Assembly (NCBI RefSeq): GCF_030546805.1
Contig: NZ_JAUOPC010000018.1
Coordinates: forward strand, 20,108 to 84,107
Direction: 5' to 3'
Length of the DNA: 64,000 nucleotides
Source: Cyclobacterium sp. 1_MG-2023
Lineage (GTDB): Bacteria > Bacteroidota > Bacteroidia > Cytophagales > Cyclobacteriaceae
Position numbers and translations under genes: made by a program
In this document: one piece after another, positions 25,293 through 34,625 of the stretch
Position numbering within the stretch: position 1 is the stretch's first letter
Layout: each line of letters begins with the position of its first letter
The notes under the pieces: model-generated
What the model saw: the letters and a program-made list of their open reading frames with translations, nothing else
Told to the model about the DNA's origin: nothing
Database searches by the model: none

Positions 25293-27179
25293 ATGAGTGA
25301 CCAGATCAAACACGAGTGTGGGATTGCAATGATTCGGCTTCGAAAACCATTGCAATATTATATTGACAAGTACAATACCCCGTTTTATGCCGCCAATAGG
25401 TTGTATGTTTTGATGCAGAAACAAATCAACCGTGGTCAGGATGGCGCAGGATTGGCAAATATCAAAATTAATACCCCTCCTGGTACAAGATACATCAGCC
25501 GATACAGGTCAGTAGAATCTGAGGCCGTTACCAAGATTTTTCAGAAAATCAATAAGAAATACAAGAAGGCCAAAAAACTGGGTACCCCTGAAGATTTATT
25601 GGATGCTGAGTGGGTTAAAAATAATGCTGCCTTTTCAGGAGAAGTTTGGCTGGGACACCTTAGGTATGGTACACATGGGCAAAATAGCATTGAAACCTGT
25701 CATCCATTTTTGAAGCAAAACAATTGGAGAAGTAGGAACTTGGTCATGGCAGGTAATTTCAACATGACCAATGTGGAAGAACTTTTTGATATACTGGTCA
25801 ACTTGGGGCAGCATCCCAAGGAAAAAACAGATACCGTAACGGTAATGGAGAAAATCGGCCATTTTCTTGATGAAGAAAACCAAAGGATTTTTGATAAGTA
25901 TAAAGACAAATTTTCCAATGTAGAGGTTACGGAGGTAATCGAACAGGAGCTCGATGTTGCGAGAATATTGAGGAGAAGTTGCAGAGATTTTGATGGAGGC
26001 TATGCCATGGCAGGGCTAATAGGAAATGGTGCCGGCTTTGTGGTAAGAGATCCTATTGGGATTAGGCCGGCTTATTACTATGCAGATGATGAAATCGTAG
26101 TGGTGGCCTCAGAAAAGCCACCAATCAAAACTGCTTTTGATATTGATTACAAGCAAATAAAGGAAATTCAACCCGGCAATGCGCTCATTTTTAATAAGGA
26201 TGGGTCATATGGGGAGTTCGAAATTATCCCTCCAAAGGAGAAAAAATCCTGTAGTTTTGAAAGGATTTATTTTTCAAGAGGAACTGACCCTGATATTTAT
26301 AAAGAGCGAAAAAATCTAGGCAGGGCTTTGGTACCTCAGATATTGAAAGCCATTGATTTTGATCTTAAGAATACCGTTTTTTCCTATATTCCCAATACTG
26401 CTGAAACTGCTTATTATGGAATGATAGAAGGCCTTGAAGATTACCTTAGTGCCAAAAGAAAAGAAATTCTGATAGAAGGTAAACCGCATTTGGATGATCT
26501 AGGTGAGTTGCTAAATTTCAGGCCGAGAGTCGAAAAACTGGTCAGCAAGGATGTCAAATTGAGAACATTTATCACCAATGACTCTGATAGGGATGTAATG
26601 GTGTCAAATGTTTATGACACAACCTATGAGGTAATCAGATCAGGGATAGATACCATTGTTTTAATTGATGACAGTATCGTCAGAGGAACCACTATCGAAA
26701 AAAGTGTCCTCACAACCTTAGACAAGCTTGAGCCAAAGCGCATCATTATTGTTTCTTCTGCCCCTCAAATAAGGTTTCCTGATTGCTATGGTATAGACAT
26801 GTCCAGGATGAAAGATTTTATCGCTTTTAGGGCAGCCGTTCAATTGATAGAGGACAATGATGGAATGGATAATCTTTTGGAAAGGGTTTATGACAAATGT
26901 GTAGCTCATCCTGAGTCAGAAGAGAATTATGTAAAGGAGATTTACGAACCTTTTACAGATCAAGAAATCTCTGATAAAATTGCTTCTATTATTACTTCCG
27001 AAAATATCAAGGCAGGCGTTCATGTGATTTACCAAACGGTAGACAATCTTCATTCGTCCTGTCCGGCCCATACTGGAGACTGGTATTTTACAGGAAACTT
27101 CCCTACCAAGGGAGGGATTCGAGTGGTGAAAAAAGCCTTTGTCAATTATATGGAAGGAAAAGAAGAAAGGGCGTATTAA
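25293..27179 (+). CDS. Long PurF-like amidophosphoribosyltransferase paralogue
   Basis: 628 residues, about 130 to 150 longer than standard PurF. The glutaminase domain starts HECGIAMIRLRKP with the nucleophile Cys at residue 9, followed by NRGQDGAGLA, WLGHLRYGTHG, AGNFNMTNVEELF and FVVRDPIGIRPAYY. A phosphoribosyltransferase domain follows with ERIYFSRGTDPDIYKERKNL and the PRPP loop VLIDDSIVRGTTI near 455. PurF transfers glutamine nitrogen to PRPP in the first purine step. Standard PurF exposes Cys1 after removal of a short propeptide; here eight residues precede it. Insertions (residues 70-110 and 390-430) suggest a specialised Bacteroidota paralogue. Twelve bases separate it from the M42 peptidase gene. 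Confidence 0.85.
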   Translation: MSDQIKHECGIAMIRLRKPLQYYIDKYNTPFYAANRLYVLMQKQINRGQDGAGLANIKINTPPGTRYISRYRSVESEAVTKIFQKINKKYKKAKKLGTPEDLLDAEWVKNNAAFSGEVWLGHLRYGTHGQNSIETCHPFLKQNNWRSRNLVMAGNFNMTNVEELFDILVNLGQHPKEKTDTVTVMEKIGHFLDEENQRIFDKYKDKFSNVEVTEVIEQELDVARILRRSCRDFDGGYAMAGLIGNGAGFVVRDPIGIRPAYYYADDEIVVVASEKPPIKTAFDIDYKQIKEIQPGNALIFNKDGSYGEFEIIPPKEKKSCSFERIYFSRGTDPDIYKERKNLGRALVPQILKAIDFDLKNTVFSYIPNTAETAYYGMIEGLEDYLSAKRKEILIEGKPHLDDLGELLNFRPRVEKLVSKDVKLRTFITNDSDRDVMVSNVYDTTYEVIRSGIDTIVLIDDSIVRGTTIEKSVLTTLDKLEPKRIIIVSSAPQIRFPDCYGIDMSRMKDFIAFRAAVQLIEDNDGMDNLLERVYDKCVAHPESEENYVKEIYEPFTDQEISDKIASIITSENIKAGVHVIYQTVDNLHSSCPAHTGDWYFTGNFPTKGGIRVVKKAFVNYMEGKEERAY

Positions 27180-27191
27180 ACCAAGGTATAA

Positions 27192-28244
27192 ATGATTGAT
27201 GTTGCTTTATTAAAAGAGATTTGTGAACTGCCGGGTGCTCCCGGTTTTGAGAAAAAAATCAGAGATTTTATCCTAGAAAAAGCCAAAGGCTTGGTAGATG
27301 AAATTGCTGTAGATAATTTAGGGAATGTCATTGCAATAAAGAAAGGCCAGAGAAACCCTGAGGGAAAGAAAGTAATGGTGGCTGCTCATATGGATGAGAT
27401 AGGCTTTATTGTTACCCATATAGATGACAATGGTTTTTTGAGATTTCATACCCTTGGTGGCTTTGATCCGAAAACCCTTACGGCGCAGCGTGTAATTATT
27501 CATGGGAAAGATAAGGATATAATGGGCGTGATGGGTACCAAGCCTATACACGTGATGACCCCGGAAGAAAAAAACAAGCTGCCTAAAATTTCAGATTACT
27601 TTATTGATCTCGGAATGGATAAGGAAGAGGTTGAGAAATGGATTGAAGTAGGCGACCCCATCACCCGTGAACGTGAATTGGTGGAGATGGGCAATTGTGT
27701 CAACTGTAAGTCTATTGACAACAGAATTGCTGTTTTTATTTTATTGGAAACATTGAGGGTGTTGGAAGCTCCTGCCTATGATGTATATGCTACCTTCACT
27801 GTGCAGGAAGAAGTTGGTATACGGGGTGCACAGGTTTCTGCACACCATATTGATCCTGATTTTGGAATTGCACTTGATACCACGATTGCTTTTGACCTTC
27901 CGGGTGCTGCAGCACATGAGAAAATAACGGAATTGGGCAAGGGTACTGCCATCAAAATCATGGATGCTTCGGCCATATGTGATTATAGAATGGTTGCCTT
28001 TTTGAAGAAGACAGCTACCAAAAATAAAATCCCTTTTCAAACAGAGATTTTAACAGCTGGAGGTACAGATACTGCCGGAGTGCAGCGAATGGGGAGAAAA
28101 GGAGCCATCGCAGGAGCCATTTCAATTCCTACCAGACATTTGCACCAAGTTATTGAAATGGCTAATAAAGAAGATGTTCAATCAAGCATTCAACTTCTTA
28201 AAGCAAGCTTGGAAGAAATGGATAGTTTTGATTGGTCGCATTAA
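27192..28244 (+). CDS. M42 family metallopeptidase (glutamyl aminopeptidase type)
   Basis: 350 residues. Cytoplasmic di-metal aminopeptidase of the M42 type, usually assembling into large tetrahedral complexes. Motifs: LPGAPGFEKKIRDFI near the N-terminus, VAAHMDEIGFIVTHI (metal His and Asp, near 67), CKSIDNRIAVFIL (bridging Asp, near 178), FTVQEEVGIRGAQVSA (catalytic Glu pair, near 203), ALDTTIAFDLPGA and GGTDTAGVQ, with IPTRHLHQVIEM supplying the last metal His near 315. It is co-directional with the PurF-like gene and probably in one transcript; a functional link between them is not obvious. Confidence 0.92.
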   Translation: MIDVALLKEICELPGAPGFEKKIRDFILEKAKGLVDEIAVDNLGNVIAIKKGQRNPEGKKVMVAAHMDEIGFIVTHIDDNGFLRFHTLGGFDPKTLTAQRVIIHGKDKDIMGVMGTKPIHVMTPEEKNKLPKISDYFIDLGMDKEEVEKWIEVGDPITRERELVEMGNCVNCKSIDNRIAVFILLETLRVLEAPAYDVYATFTVQEEVGIRGAQVSAHHIDPDFGIALDTTIAFDLPGAAAHEKITELGKGTAIKIMDASAICDYRMVAFLKKTATKNKIPFQTEILTAGGTDTAGVQRMGRKGAIAGAISIPTRHLHQVIEMANKEDVQSSIQLLKASLEEMDSFDWSH

Positions 28245-28313
28245 GTACTTGCCTTTCCATATCCCCTCCTTTAGATAAATTGATCTGGTATATGATTTTA
28301 CTAATCGAAAATT

Positions 28314-28350
28314 AAAAATGTCCCGTATTTTTTAAATGCGGGACATTTTT
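28314..28350. terminator. Bidirectional terminator between convergent genes
   Basis: AAAAATGTCCCG pairs with CGGGACATTTTT around a 13-base loop. The stem is symmetrical with A-runs and T-runs on both sides, so it can end the M42 peptidase transcript (+) and the acpH transcript (-). Confidence 0.85.
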
Positions 28351-28456
28351 ATGTAATCTTGATAATTTTAATGGCTTTGGTTGGGCAGCCTTCGTGAATG
28401 GAATTTAGGATTTCACTTTCTTTTTCGAAGCCTTCTTTCCCAGATACCTTTTCAAG
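28349..28456 (-). pseudogene. Remnant resembling a ferredoxin C-terminus
   Basis: A minus-strand frame, overlapping the end of the next gene in another frame, reads 35 residues ending IHEGCPTKAIKIIKIT and then stop. C-P-T-x-A-I-x-I is the classic last-Cys segment of single-cluster 4Fe-4S ferredoxins. It has no start codon, and the rest of a ferredoxin (the C-x2-C-x2-C part) is absent upstream, where the PH-like gene now lies. It is either a truncated gene or a chance resemblance. Confidence 0.35.
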
Positions 28457-28854
28457 TCATCATAACCCAAGTGTTCGTGGTTACTGATCGAAAAGGAGTA
28501 TTTGTCTGTAAAAACCAAAATTAGCTGTTTGAAAACTTTTTTATTGGCGACTACTTCCTCTTCTTGCCAAGCCAGTAAGTCTGTCATACTGTATTTTTTT
28601 CGCTGGCCTTTGAGTGGGAGCCAGATTTCAATCTTGTCTTTTCCTGCAGCTAAAAATTTGTATCCTGCCATCATCTTTACCAATATAAGCAATAGTACTA
28701 TGGTAATGAGGGTGCATCCAATCAGGTAAAAAAGGAAAGGGAATTCACGTGACTGGTTAAAGTCATACAACAAATAACTTAAGCCGATGAATAATAGAAG
28801 GACCACAAACCCTAGGGACATGTAGGTACTTTTTTTTGGTTTACAACTTACCAT
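28405..28854 (-). CDS. Two-helix membrane protein with a PH-like C-terminal domain
   Basis: 149 residues. Two hydrophobic helices (about 12-30 and 38-61) precede a domain of about 80 residues with alternating strands (YKFLAAGKDKIEIWLPL, YSMTDLLAWQEEE, KQLILVFTDKYSFSISNHEH) that resembles bacterial PH-like domains. It ends in a basic tail (KKASKKKVKS). Function unknown. Its start overlaps the end of acpH by 14 bases, so the two are co-transcribed. Confidence 0.65.
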   Translation of the reverse strand: MVSCKPKKSTYMSLGFVVLLLFIGLSYLLYDFNQSREFPFLFYLIGCTLITIVLLLILVKMMAGYKFLAAGKDKIEIWLPLKGQRKKYSMTDLLAWQEEEVVANKKVFKQLILVFTDKYSFSISNHEHLGYDDLKRYLGKKASKKKVKS

Positions 28855-29446
28855 CTCTATTTTGTAATTGTTTCAATTTGCTTTTTGAGAAATCTATTAA
28901 TTCAGAAAAGAATTGAATAAAATAAGATTCGAAAACAGCATGATTTTCTTCAAGAAATTGAGGCGCTAATTCCATTTTTGAATCAAATGATGTCCGGTAT
29001 GATAACCCCGTGAACGACCGCTGTATACCAGCCTTAGTGCCATAGGCTATCAACCAGTTTTCTTTCTTCATGTACTTAAAAGGCATCAGAAACTTCGGAG
29101 GAAGAATCGATTTGTTGGCGTCCAATAAATCGTAAACTGATTGAGCAAACTCCTCTAAAGGTACATTACTGTATTTTTGCCAATGAATGGCCAAGAAGTA
29201 ATCGAAGTACATATCTGTAATCACAGAAGAATATCTTGAAAATTCAGGCTTTAAAATTTCTTGGGCTTCCTTAACCAGTTTATGTTTGTCTGTGAAACTA
29301 TCGATTTCTCTATGTAGCATGATTCCCGTGACAATTTCTCTTTCAAATTGTTCATCAATTTTTCCTCTAACAAAATCCCCGATAAAATTACCGATTAATA
29401 CTTTGGGCTGGTCAAAGGATAAGTAAGCATGTGCTAAGAAATTCAT
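28841..29446 (-). CDS. acpH: Acyl carrier protein phosphodiesterase (AcpH / DUF479)
   Basis: 201 residues. In E. coli AcpH removes phosphopantetheine from holo-ACP. Family hallmarks are MNFLAHAYLS at the N-terminus, VLIGNFIGDFVRGK near 16, GIMLHREIDSFTD near 42 with the HRxID-type metal motif, and SSVITDMYFDYFLAIHW near 73. Length agrees with the family. Some Bacteroidota members may have another substrate, so the name is by homology. Confidence 0.85.
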   Translation of the reverse strand: MNFLAHAYLSFDQPKVLIGNFIGDFVRGKIDEQFEREIVTGIMLHREIDSFTDKHKLVKEAQEILKPEFSRYSSVITDMYFDYFLAIHWQKYSNVPLEEFAQSVYDLLDANKSILPPKFLMPFKYMKKENWLIAYGTKAGIQRSFTGLSYRTSFDSKMELAPQFLEENHAVFESYFIQFFSELIDFSKSKLKQLQNRDGKL

Positions 29447-29522
29447 GCGATTAAAAAAGGAATGATTGACTAAATTTAGGAATGATTTACTTAACCTTGA
29501 ATCTTAATATATCAAATAACAA

Positions 29523-31451
29523 ATGACAAATATAGCGGAAGAATTATTATATACCACAAAACTTTTACAAATGGAATGGGCCGAAGACCTTGCCCAATTC
29601 AGATCTTTGACTTTTAGAAAATCCATCAAGGACAAAGTACAGGCAGGAGTTTGTTGGTATCCGGTGCAGTTGAATAAAATAAAATGGTCTTTTTCAGATC
29701 AGTTGGTGATTGAAATTTCAGTCAAAGAAGCTTTGTCAAACCATGGGTTTCATTCAGGTAAATCCATTAGTTTGTTTTCCAATGCAGAGGAAAATGACAT
29801 TCAAACAACCTACCTTAATGGGGTAGTAAACAATGTCAAAGGTAATGTGATGACATTAAGTTTGAATACCGAACGTCTTCCCGATTGGGTAAATGAAGGG
29901 GGGATAGGGGTTAACCTGATGTTTGATGACACTACCTATAAGGTGATGGCAAGTACCATGGAAGCAGTTACTGCATCTGAAAACAATAGGTTGGCCTATT
30001 TGAAAGAAGTGATTTTGGGACATGGAAAACCTGAATTTACGGCCCAATCGATAGGAGGGTCGGAGCTACTGAACGAGGGGCAAAACAAGGCCTTGGAGTT
30101 GATTGAACAAGCAAATGACCTGGCCATAGTACATGGGCCTCCGGGTACAGGCAAAACCACCACCCTAGTACAGGCAATTGCATCTGCCACGCACAAGTAT
30201 GACCAAGTATTGGTATGTGCCCCTAGTAACGCAGCGGTTGATTTATTGGTGGAAAGAATGGGGGACGCGAATCTGGACGTGCTACGGATAGGTCATCCGG
30301 CAAGAATAGATGAGAAAATAATTCAGCGAACTTTAGATGCGAAAATTCTGGCACACCCCTCCTATAAAGAATATAAAAAATTACGTAAAGCGGCAGAGGA
30401 ATACCGACGGAAAGCCAATAAGTTTAAGCGAAATTTTGGACATGCTGAAAGGGAGAAGCGGAAAATGAATTATAATGAGGCCGGTAAATGTCAAGCAGAA
30501 GCAAGGCAGTTGTATGATTACATGACCCATTCCATTCTTGGCTCCTGCCAAGTGGTTGCCTGTACCTTGGTGGGTGCAGCATCTAATCTGCTGAAAAATA
30601 AGGTTTTTCAGGTTGTATTTCTGGATGAAGCTGCCCAAGGGCTGGAACCGGCCACCTGGATTCCAGTAACAAAAGCACAAAAGGTAGTATTGGCAGGAGA
30701 TCATTGTCAGCTACCTCCTACGATCAAATCCAGAGAAGCAGCCAAAGGACTTCAAAACACGCTCTTTGAGAAAGCCATTACCAATCAACCTGAAGCAGCT
30801 CAGCTTTTGTCCGTACAATATAGGATGGCGGCGGAAATTATGGGGTTTTCAAACCTCGCTTTTTATGACAATAAATTAATCGCAGCAGCCAATACCCAAA
30901 ATCATTATTTGGAAGAAGGGGAAGCGTCTTTGGCCTTTGTAGATACTGCCGGTAGTGGGTTTTTGGAATTCAGAGACAGGGAAACCCTTAGCATTAGCAA
31001 TAAAGAAGAAGCCTTTATGTTGCTTACCTTATTAAAGGATTTATTGAAGAGGATAGGAATAAATAAGAATGAAAGCCAAGCTTGGCAAGTAGGTTTGATT
31101 GCTCCCTACAGTGCACAGGTGAGGCTATTAAAGGAAATGGTAGCCCTGGACCCGGAGTGGCTATTCCTCAAACAAATGGATCAAAATTTGACCATCAGTA
31201 CGGTGGATGGCTTTCAGGGCCAGGAGCGGGACATTATCCTCATTAGCCTTACCCGATCAAATGAGCAAGGTGAAATTGGTTTTTTAGCGGATACCAGAAG
31301 AATGAATGTGGCACTGACCCGCGCAAAAAGAAAACTCATTGTATTAGGTGACAGTGCAACCATTGGCAACAATGGCTTTTATCAGTCCTTTCTAGATTTT
31401 GTGCAAGAGAAAGGTGCTTACCATAGCGTTTATGAATTTATGGATCAATAG
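29523..31451 (+). CDS. UPF1/IGHMBP2-like superfamily 1 helicase
   Basis: 642 residues. An N-terminal domain of about 190 residues is followed by both RecA-like domains of an SF1B helicase: GPPGTGKTTTLVQAIA (motif I, near 205), VCAPSNAAVDLLVERM (Ia), VFLDEAAQGLEPATW (II), LAGDHCQLPPTI (III), SVQYRMAAEIMGFSN (IV), STVDGFQGQERDIILISL (V) and RMNVALTRAKRKLIVLGD (VI). A charged helical insertion lies between Ia and II. These helicases unwind DNA or RNA 5' to 3'; the substrate here is unknown. Single gene, divergent from acpH. Confidence 0.9.
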   Translation: MTNIAEELLYTTKLLQMEWAEDLAQFRSLTFRKSIKDKVQAGVCWYPVQLNKIKWSFSDQLVIEISVKEALSNHGFHSGKSISLFSNAEENDIQTTYLNGVVNNVKGNVMTLSLNTERLPDWVNEGGIGVNLMFDDTTYKVMASTMEAVTASENNRLAYLKEVILGHGKPEFTAQSIGGSELLNEGQNKALELIEQANDLAIVHGPPGTGKTTTLVQAIASATHKYDQVLVCAPSNAAVDLLVERMGDANLDVLRIGHPARIDEKIIQRTLDAKILAHPSYKEYKKLRKAAEEYRRKANKFKRNFGHAEREKRKMNYNEAGKCQAEARQLYDYMTHSILGSCQVVACTLVGAASNLLKNKVFQVVFLDEAAQGLEPATWIPVTKAQKVVLAGDHCQLPPTIKSREAAKGLQNTLFEKAITNQPEAAQLLSVQYRMAAEIMGFSNLAFYDNKLIAAANTQNHYLEEGEASLAFVDTAGSGFLEFRDRETLSISNKEEAFMLLTLLKDLLKRIGINKNESQAWQVGLIAPYSAQVRLLKEMVALDPEWLFLKQMDQNLTISTVDGFQGQERDIILISLTRSNEQGEIGFLADTRRMNVALTRAKRKLIVLGDSATIGNNGFYQSFLDFVQEKGAYHSVYEFMDQ

Positions 31452-31457
31452 TTTCTC

Positions 31458-31997
31458 TTATTCTGTTTTTGCTTCATAACCACTCATATAAGCATGGTTT
31501 AACAGAGCCAGTGTGTCTCCGAAACTAGAAGCTGCATTCATGATATCTTCAGGAATTTCATGTCCGTTTAATTTACTTAGCAAAATCCCATAGAGGGTAT
31601 TGATGAAAATTTGGATTTCATGCTCAGGAACGTCTTCTTGGCTTTCAGCTATTAATTGTAGCAAGTGGGGCTGGGTTTTGCGGTAAACAGCAATATACTC
31701 GGTTTCTTCTTTTAATAGTTGCCAGTGAATTTTAGCCAGGTGATCTACCAGTTTTTGTGTTTTTTGTAGGTGGCCTTTTTCTTGAATTCCCTCTTGCTCC
31801 ATTTCCTGAATCATACCTGAAAGCCATAACTTTGTTTCCTCTTTGTCTTCGGTTTGGACATTTTTGTGTCCCAAGACATATTCATTGACCTCTTTCATAT
31901 CAAATTGGTATGCCCTAAGCAAGTCTTCCATTCGATACAAGTACAAAATGTATTCGATAATATTTTCTTTTTTCTTTTTGTCCGCTATAGATTTCAT
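31458..31997 (-). CDS. DUF4924 family protein
   Basis: I choose the ATG at 31997 (179 residues) because the family typically begins close to the charged segment seen here (DKKKKENIIEYILYLYRMED). A longer frame from 32057 overlaps the upstream gene. The protein is mostly helical with no membrane segment. Conserved-looking features are the EYILYLYRMEDLLRAYQFDM opening and a C-terminal FGDTLALLNHAY. The family is Bacteroidota-specific with unknown function. It lies 11 bases after the DUF922 gene, so they are probably co-transcribed. Confidence 0.8.
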   Translation of the reverse strand: MKSIADKKKKENIIEYILYLYRMEDLLRAYQFDMKEVNEYVLGHKNVQTEDKEETKLWLSGMIQEMEQEGIQEKGHLQKTQKLVDHLAKIHWQLLKEETEYIAVYRKTQPHLLQLIAESQEDVPEHEIQIFINTLYGILLSKLNGHEIPEDIMNAASSFGDTLALLNHAYMSGYEAKTE

Positions 31998-32008
31998 GTG
32001 TTTGTCTG

Positions 32009-32608
32009 CTATTCTTGTTGTAAGGCCTGAAGCTCGGATGCGATAAAACGGTCCCATCTATCTTGCATTTCAGGATTGTGAGGTTTGGTAGACTGAGCGT
32101 CATATTGTTCATCCAGTCTTTTCCAATCTTTAAAATTCTCTTTTATGATCTTGTTTAACTGAGTTCTGTGATTCTTTTTGTCAAATTTATAATTGTTTAC
32201 TGCTTTAAGTATTCGATGGCCTATGATCTGAGCAATTAAATAATGTCCATTTTCATGATGCAGTACACGCTCTTTTGTTGCTGTATCACGAGTTTCGAAA
32301 AAGTCATTTTTCACTTGACTCAATTCTTTGTGAAGATTTATTTTAACCTCAATATCCAGACTTACATGGTCTCCTTTATTATTGATGTTTAAAATTTCAA
32401 TCTCACAAGTACTTTGGGTTATGGCATTGATTGTAGCCCTATTTCCTATTAAACTGACCTTTTTAAAGTCATTCCAATTGAGTGGCCGATTGGGGTTTAT
32501 GGAAACCACACCCCCTTTTACGGCCTCGTTAATCTCACGCGGTTCGTTTGTCGAAAACAGGAGGGGCCAAAGGGTAAAGAGAAGAAAATAAAGTTTCATT
32601 TGAAGCAT
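32009..32608 (-). CDS. DUF922-like exported putative zinc protease
   Basis: 199 residues with an N-terminal signal sequence (about 1-20; the ATG at 32608 or one three codons later are both possible). It follows the DUF922 layout: RPLNWNDFKKV near 41, a beta-rich middle, then VLHHENGHYLIAQIIGHRIL near 112, whose HExxH-like HENGH could bind zinc, and a C-terminal YDAQSTKPHNPEMQDRW segment equivalent to the family's YDxxTxHGxxQxxW. Catalysis has not been shown for this family to my knowledge. Confidence 0.75.
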   Translation of the reverse strand: MLQMKLYFLLFTLWPLLFSTNEPREINEAVKGGVVSINPNRPLNWNDFKKVSLIGNRATINAITQSTCEIEILNINNKGDHVSLDIEVKINLHKELSQVKNDFFETRDTATKERVLHHENGHYLIAQIIGHRILKAVNNYKFDKKNHRTQLNKIIKENFKDWKRLDEQYDAQSTKPHNPEMQDRWDRFIASELQALQQE

Positions 32609-32730
32609 TAGATTCAGTTATTTTCGAATTTAAGCATTATCCTCATCGCTTGAAAGTCTTCTCTACCAAGCTTCAGGTGTTAAACTTCTAATTTATATGG
32701 ACAAAACATATTAAAACACTAACTATTTAC

Positions 32731-32738
32731 TACTTTTG
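32731..32738 (+). promoter_or_regulatory. Promoter -7 box candidate for lepA
   Basis: TACTTTTG fits TAnnTTTG and lies eight bases before the ATG at 32747, which would leave an almost leaderless mRNA. No TTG-type -33 element at the right distance. Confidence 0.35.
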
Positions 32739-32746
32739 CACTTAGT

Positions 32747-34540
32747 ATGAACATGGATAAAATAAGAAATTTCTGTATAATTGCCCATATTGACCATGGC
32801 AAAAGTACACTAGCAGACCGACTTTTACAATTCACCAACACGGTGACGGAGCGGGAGATGCAAGACCAGCTATTGGATAGTATGGATTTAGAAAGGGAGC
32901 GGGGGATTACGATTAAATCGCATGCCATCCAAATGAATTTCCCTTATAAAGGGGAAGAGTATACCTTAAACCTAATAGATACTCCCGGTCATGTGGATTT
33001 TTCCTACGAAGTGTCAAGGTCTATTGCCGCATGTGAAGGTGCACTTTTGATCGTGGATGCTTCCCAGGGTATAGAGGCACAGACCATATCTAATCTTTAT
33101 CTGGCCATAGGACATGATTTGGAAATTATTCCGGTCTTAAATAAAATTGATCTTCCCGGTGCCCAGCCTGAGGTAGTTGCTGAGGAAGTAATGGAAATGA
33201 TTGGCTGTGACAGAGAAGACATTGTCTTGGCTTCTGGCAAAGAAGGCATCGGTATTGAAGACATTTTAAATGCCGTGGTGGAAAAGGTGCCGGCGCCTAA
33301 AGGAGATGTAGATGCCCCTTTACAAGCCATGATCTTTGATTCCGTGTACAATCCCTTCCGAGGCGTAGAAGTACTGTTTCGAGTATTCAATGGGACTATT
33401 AATAAAGGAGACAAAATTAAGTTTGTCAATACCGGTAGAGAATATGAGGCAGATGAGATTGGAATTTTAGGAATCCAACAAAAACCACAAAATGAATTAC
33501 AAGCCGGGAATGTAGGCTATTTGATTTCAGGAATAAAAGTGGCCAAGGAAGTCAAAGTAGGGGATACCATTACCCATGTCAAAAGACCATGTAGTAATAC
33601 CGTTCAAGGGTTTGAGAATGTGAAACCGATGGTTTTTGCGGGTATCTACCCGGTAGAAACAACGGATTTCGAAGAACTTAGGGCCTCTATGGAGAAACTG
33701 CAGCTCAATGATGCTTCCTTGGTTTGGGAACCGGAAACCTCAGCTGCCTTAGGATTTGGCTTTAGATGTGGATTCCTTGGAATGCTTCACATGGAAATCA
33801 TTCAGGAACGGTTGGAGAGAGAGTTTGACATGACTGTCATTACCACTGTACCTTCAGTACAGTTTAGGGCCTTACTGAATGATGAAACATTTGCTGTAGT
33901 CAATGCACCCTCGGATATGCCGGAGCCAAATCTTTTCAAGCACATAGAGGAACCTTTCGTTAAAGCCTCCATCATTACCGCTTCAGATTATGTAGGACCG
34001 GTTATTCAATTGTGTATGGAGAAAAGAGGGCAAATAAAAAATCAAGTATATTTGACCTCAGACAGGGTGGAATTGACCTTCGACATGCCTTTGGTTGAAA
34101 TCGTTTTTGACTTTTTTGATAAGCTTAAAACCATTTCCAGGGGTTATGCATCTTTGGATTATGAATTGATAGGGTTTAAGCAATCCCATATGGTCAGATT
34201 GGATGTGATGCTAAACGGTGAGCCTGTTGATGCCCTTTCAGCGATTGTCCATAGAGATAAAGCCTACGAATGGGGTAAGCGACTTTGTGAAAAGCTAAAG
34301 GAATTGGTACCGAGGCAAATGTTTGAAATTGCCATACAGGCAGCCATAGGAACCAAGGTTATTGCCAGAGAAACGGTAAAGGCCTTGCGAAAAAATGTAT
34401 TGGCGAAATGTTACGGAGGGGATATTTCCAGAAAGAGAAAGCTCCTAGACAAGCAGAAGAAGGGTAAGAAAAGAATGCGTCAGGTAGGGAATGTGGAAGT
34501 TCCTCAAGAAGCGTTTATGGCAGTGCTTAAACTGGATTAA
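32747..34540 (+). CDS. lepA: Elongation factor 4 (LepA)
   Basis: 597 residues, full length. Ribosome-bound translational GTPase that helps stalled or misfolded initiation and elongation complexes. G1 is [14 protein letters not shown] near 14, G2 [10 protein letters not shown] near 44, G3 [12 protein letters not shown] near 77 and G4 NKIDLPGA near 133; domain II and the EF4-specific C-terminal domain follow ([20 protein letters not shown] near 545). A second ATG two codons downstream is also possible as start. Followed by folD after 85 bases. Confidence 0.97.
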   Translation: MNMDKIRNFCIIAHIDHGKSTLADRLLQFTNTVTEREMQDQLLDSMDLERERGITIKSHAIQMNFPYKGEEYTLNLIDTPGHVDFSYEVSRSIAACEGALLIVDASQGIEAQTISNLYLAIGHDLEIIPVLNKIDLPGAQPEVVAEEVMEMIGCDREDIVLASGKEGIGIEDILNAVVEKVPAPKGDVDAPLQAMIFDSVYNPFRGVEVLFRVFNGTINKGDKIKFVNTGREYEADEIGILGIQQKPQNELQAGNVGYLISGIKVAKEVKVGDTITHVKRPCSNTVQGFENVKPMVFAGIYPVETTDFEELRASMEKLQLNDASLVWEPETSAALGFGFRCGFLGMLHMEIIQERLEREFDMTVITTVPSVQFRALLNDETFAVVNAPSDMPEPNLFKHIEEPFVKASIITASDYVGPVIQLCMEKRGQIKNQVYLTSDRVELTFDMPLVEIVFDFFDKLKTISRGYASLDYELIGFKQSHMVRLDVMLNGEPVDALSAIVHRDKAYEWGKRLCEKLKELVPRQMFEIAIQAAIGTKVIARETVKALRKNVLAKCYGGDISRKRKLLDKQKKGKKRMRQVGNVEVPQEAFMAVLKLD

Positions 34541-34625
34541 GCTGACAGTATCAATAAAAAGAAATTACAAAGGGGTAACCTGTAGTTACTCAATATTTTA
34601 GGAGATTTTGTAAGAAAAAATACCT

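Noticed and set aside
29523..31451. SF1 helicase as part of a defence island
   Set aside because: Its neighbours (acpH, DUF4924, DUF922, lepA) are ordinary chromosomal genes and no nuclease or other defence partner is adjacent.
34575..34589. GTAAC/GTTAC hairpin between lepA and folD as a terminator
   Set aside because: The stem is five base pairs of weak composition with no T-run after it.
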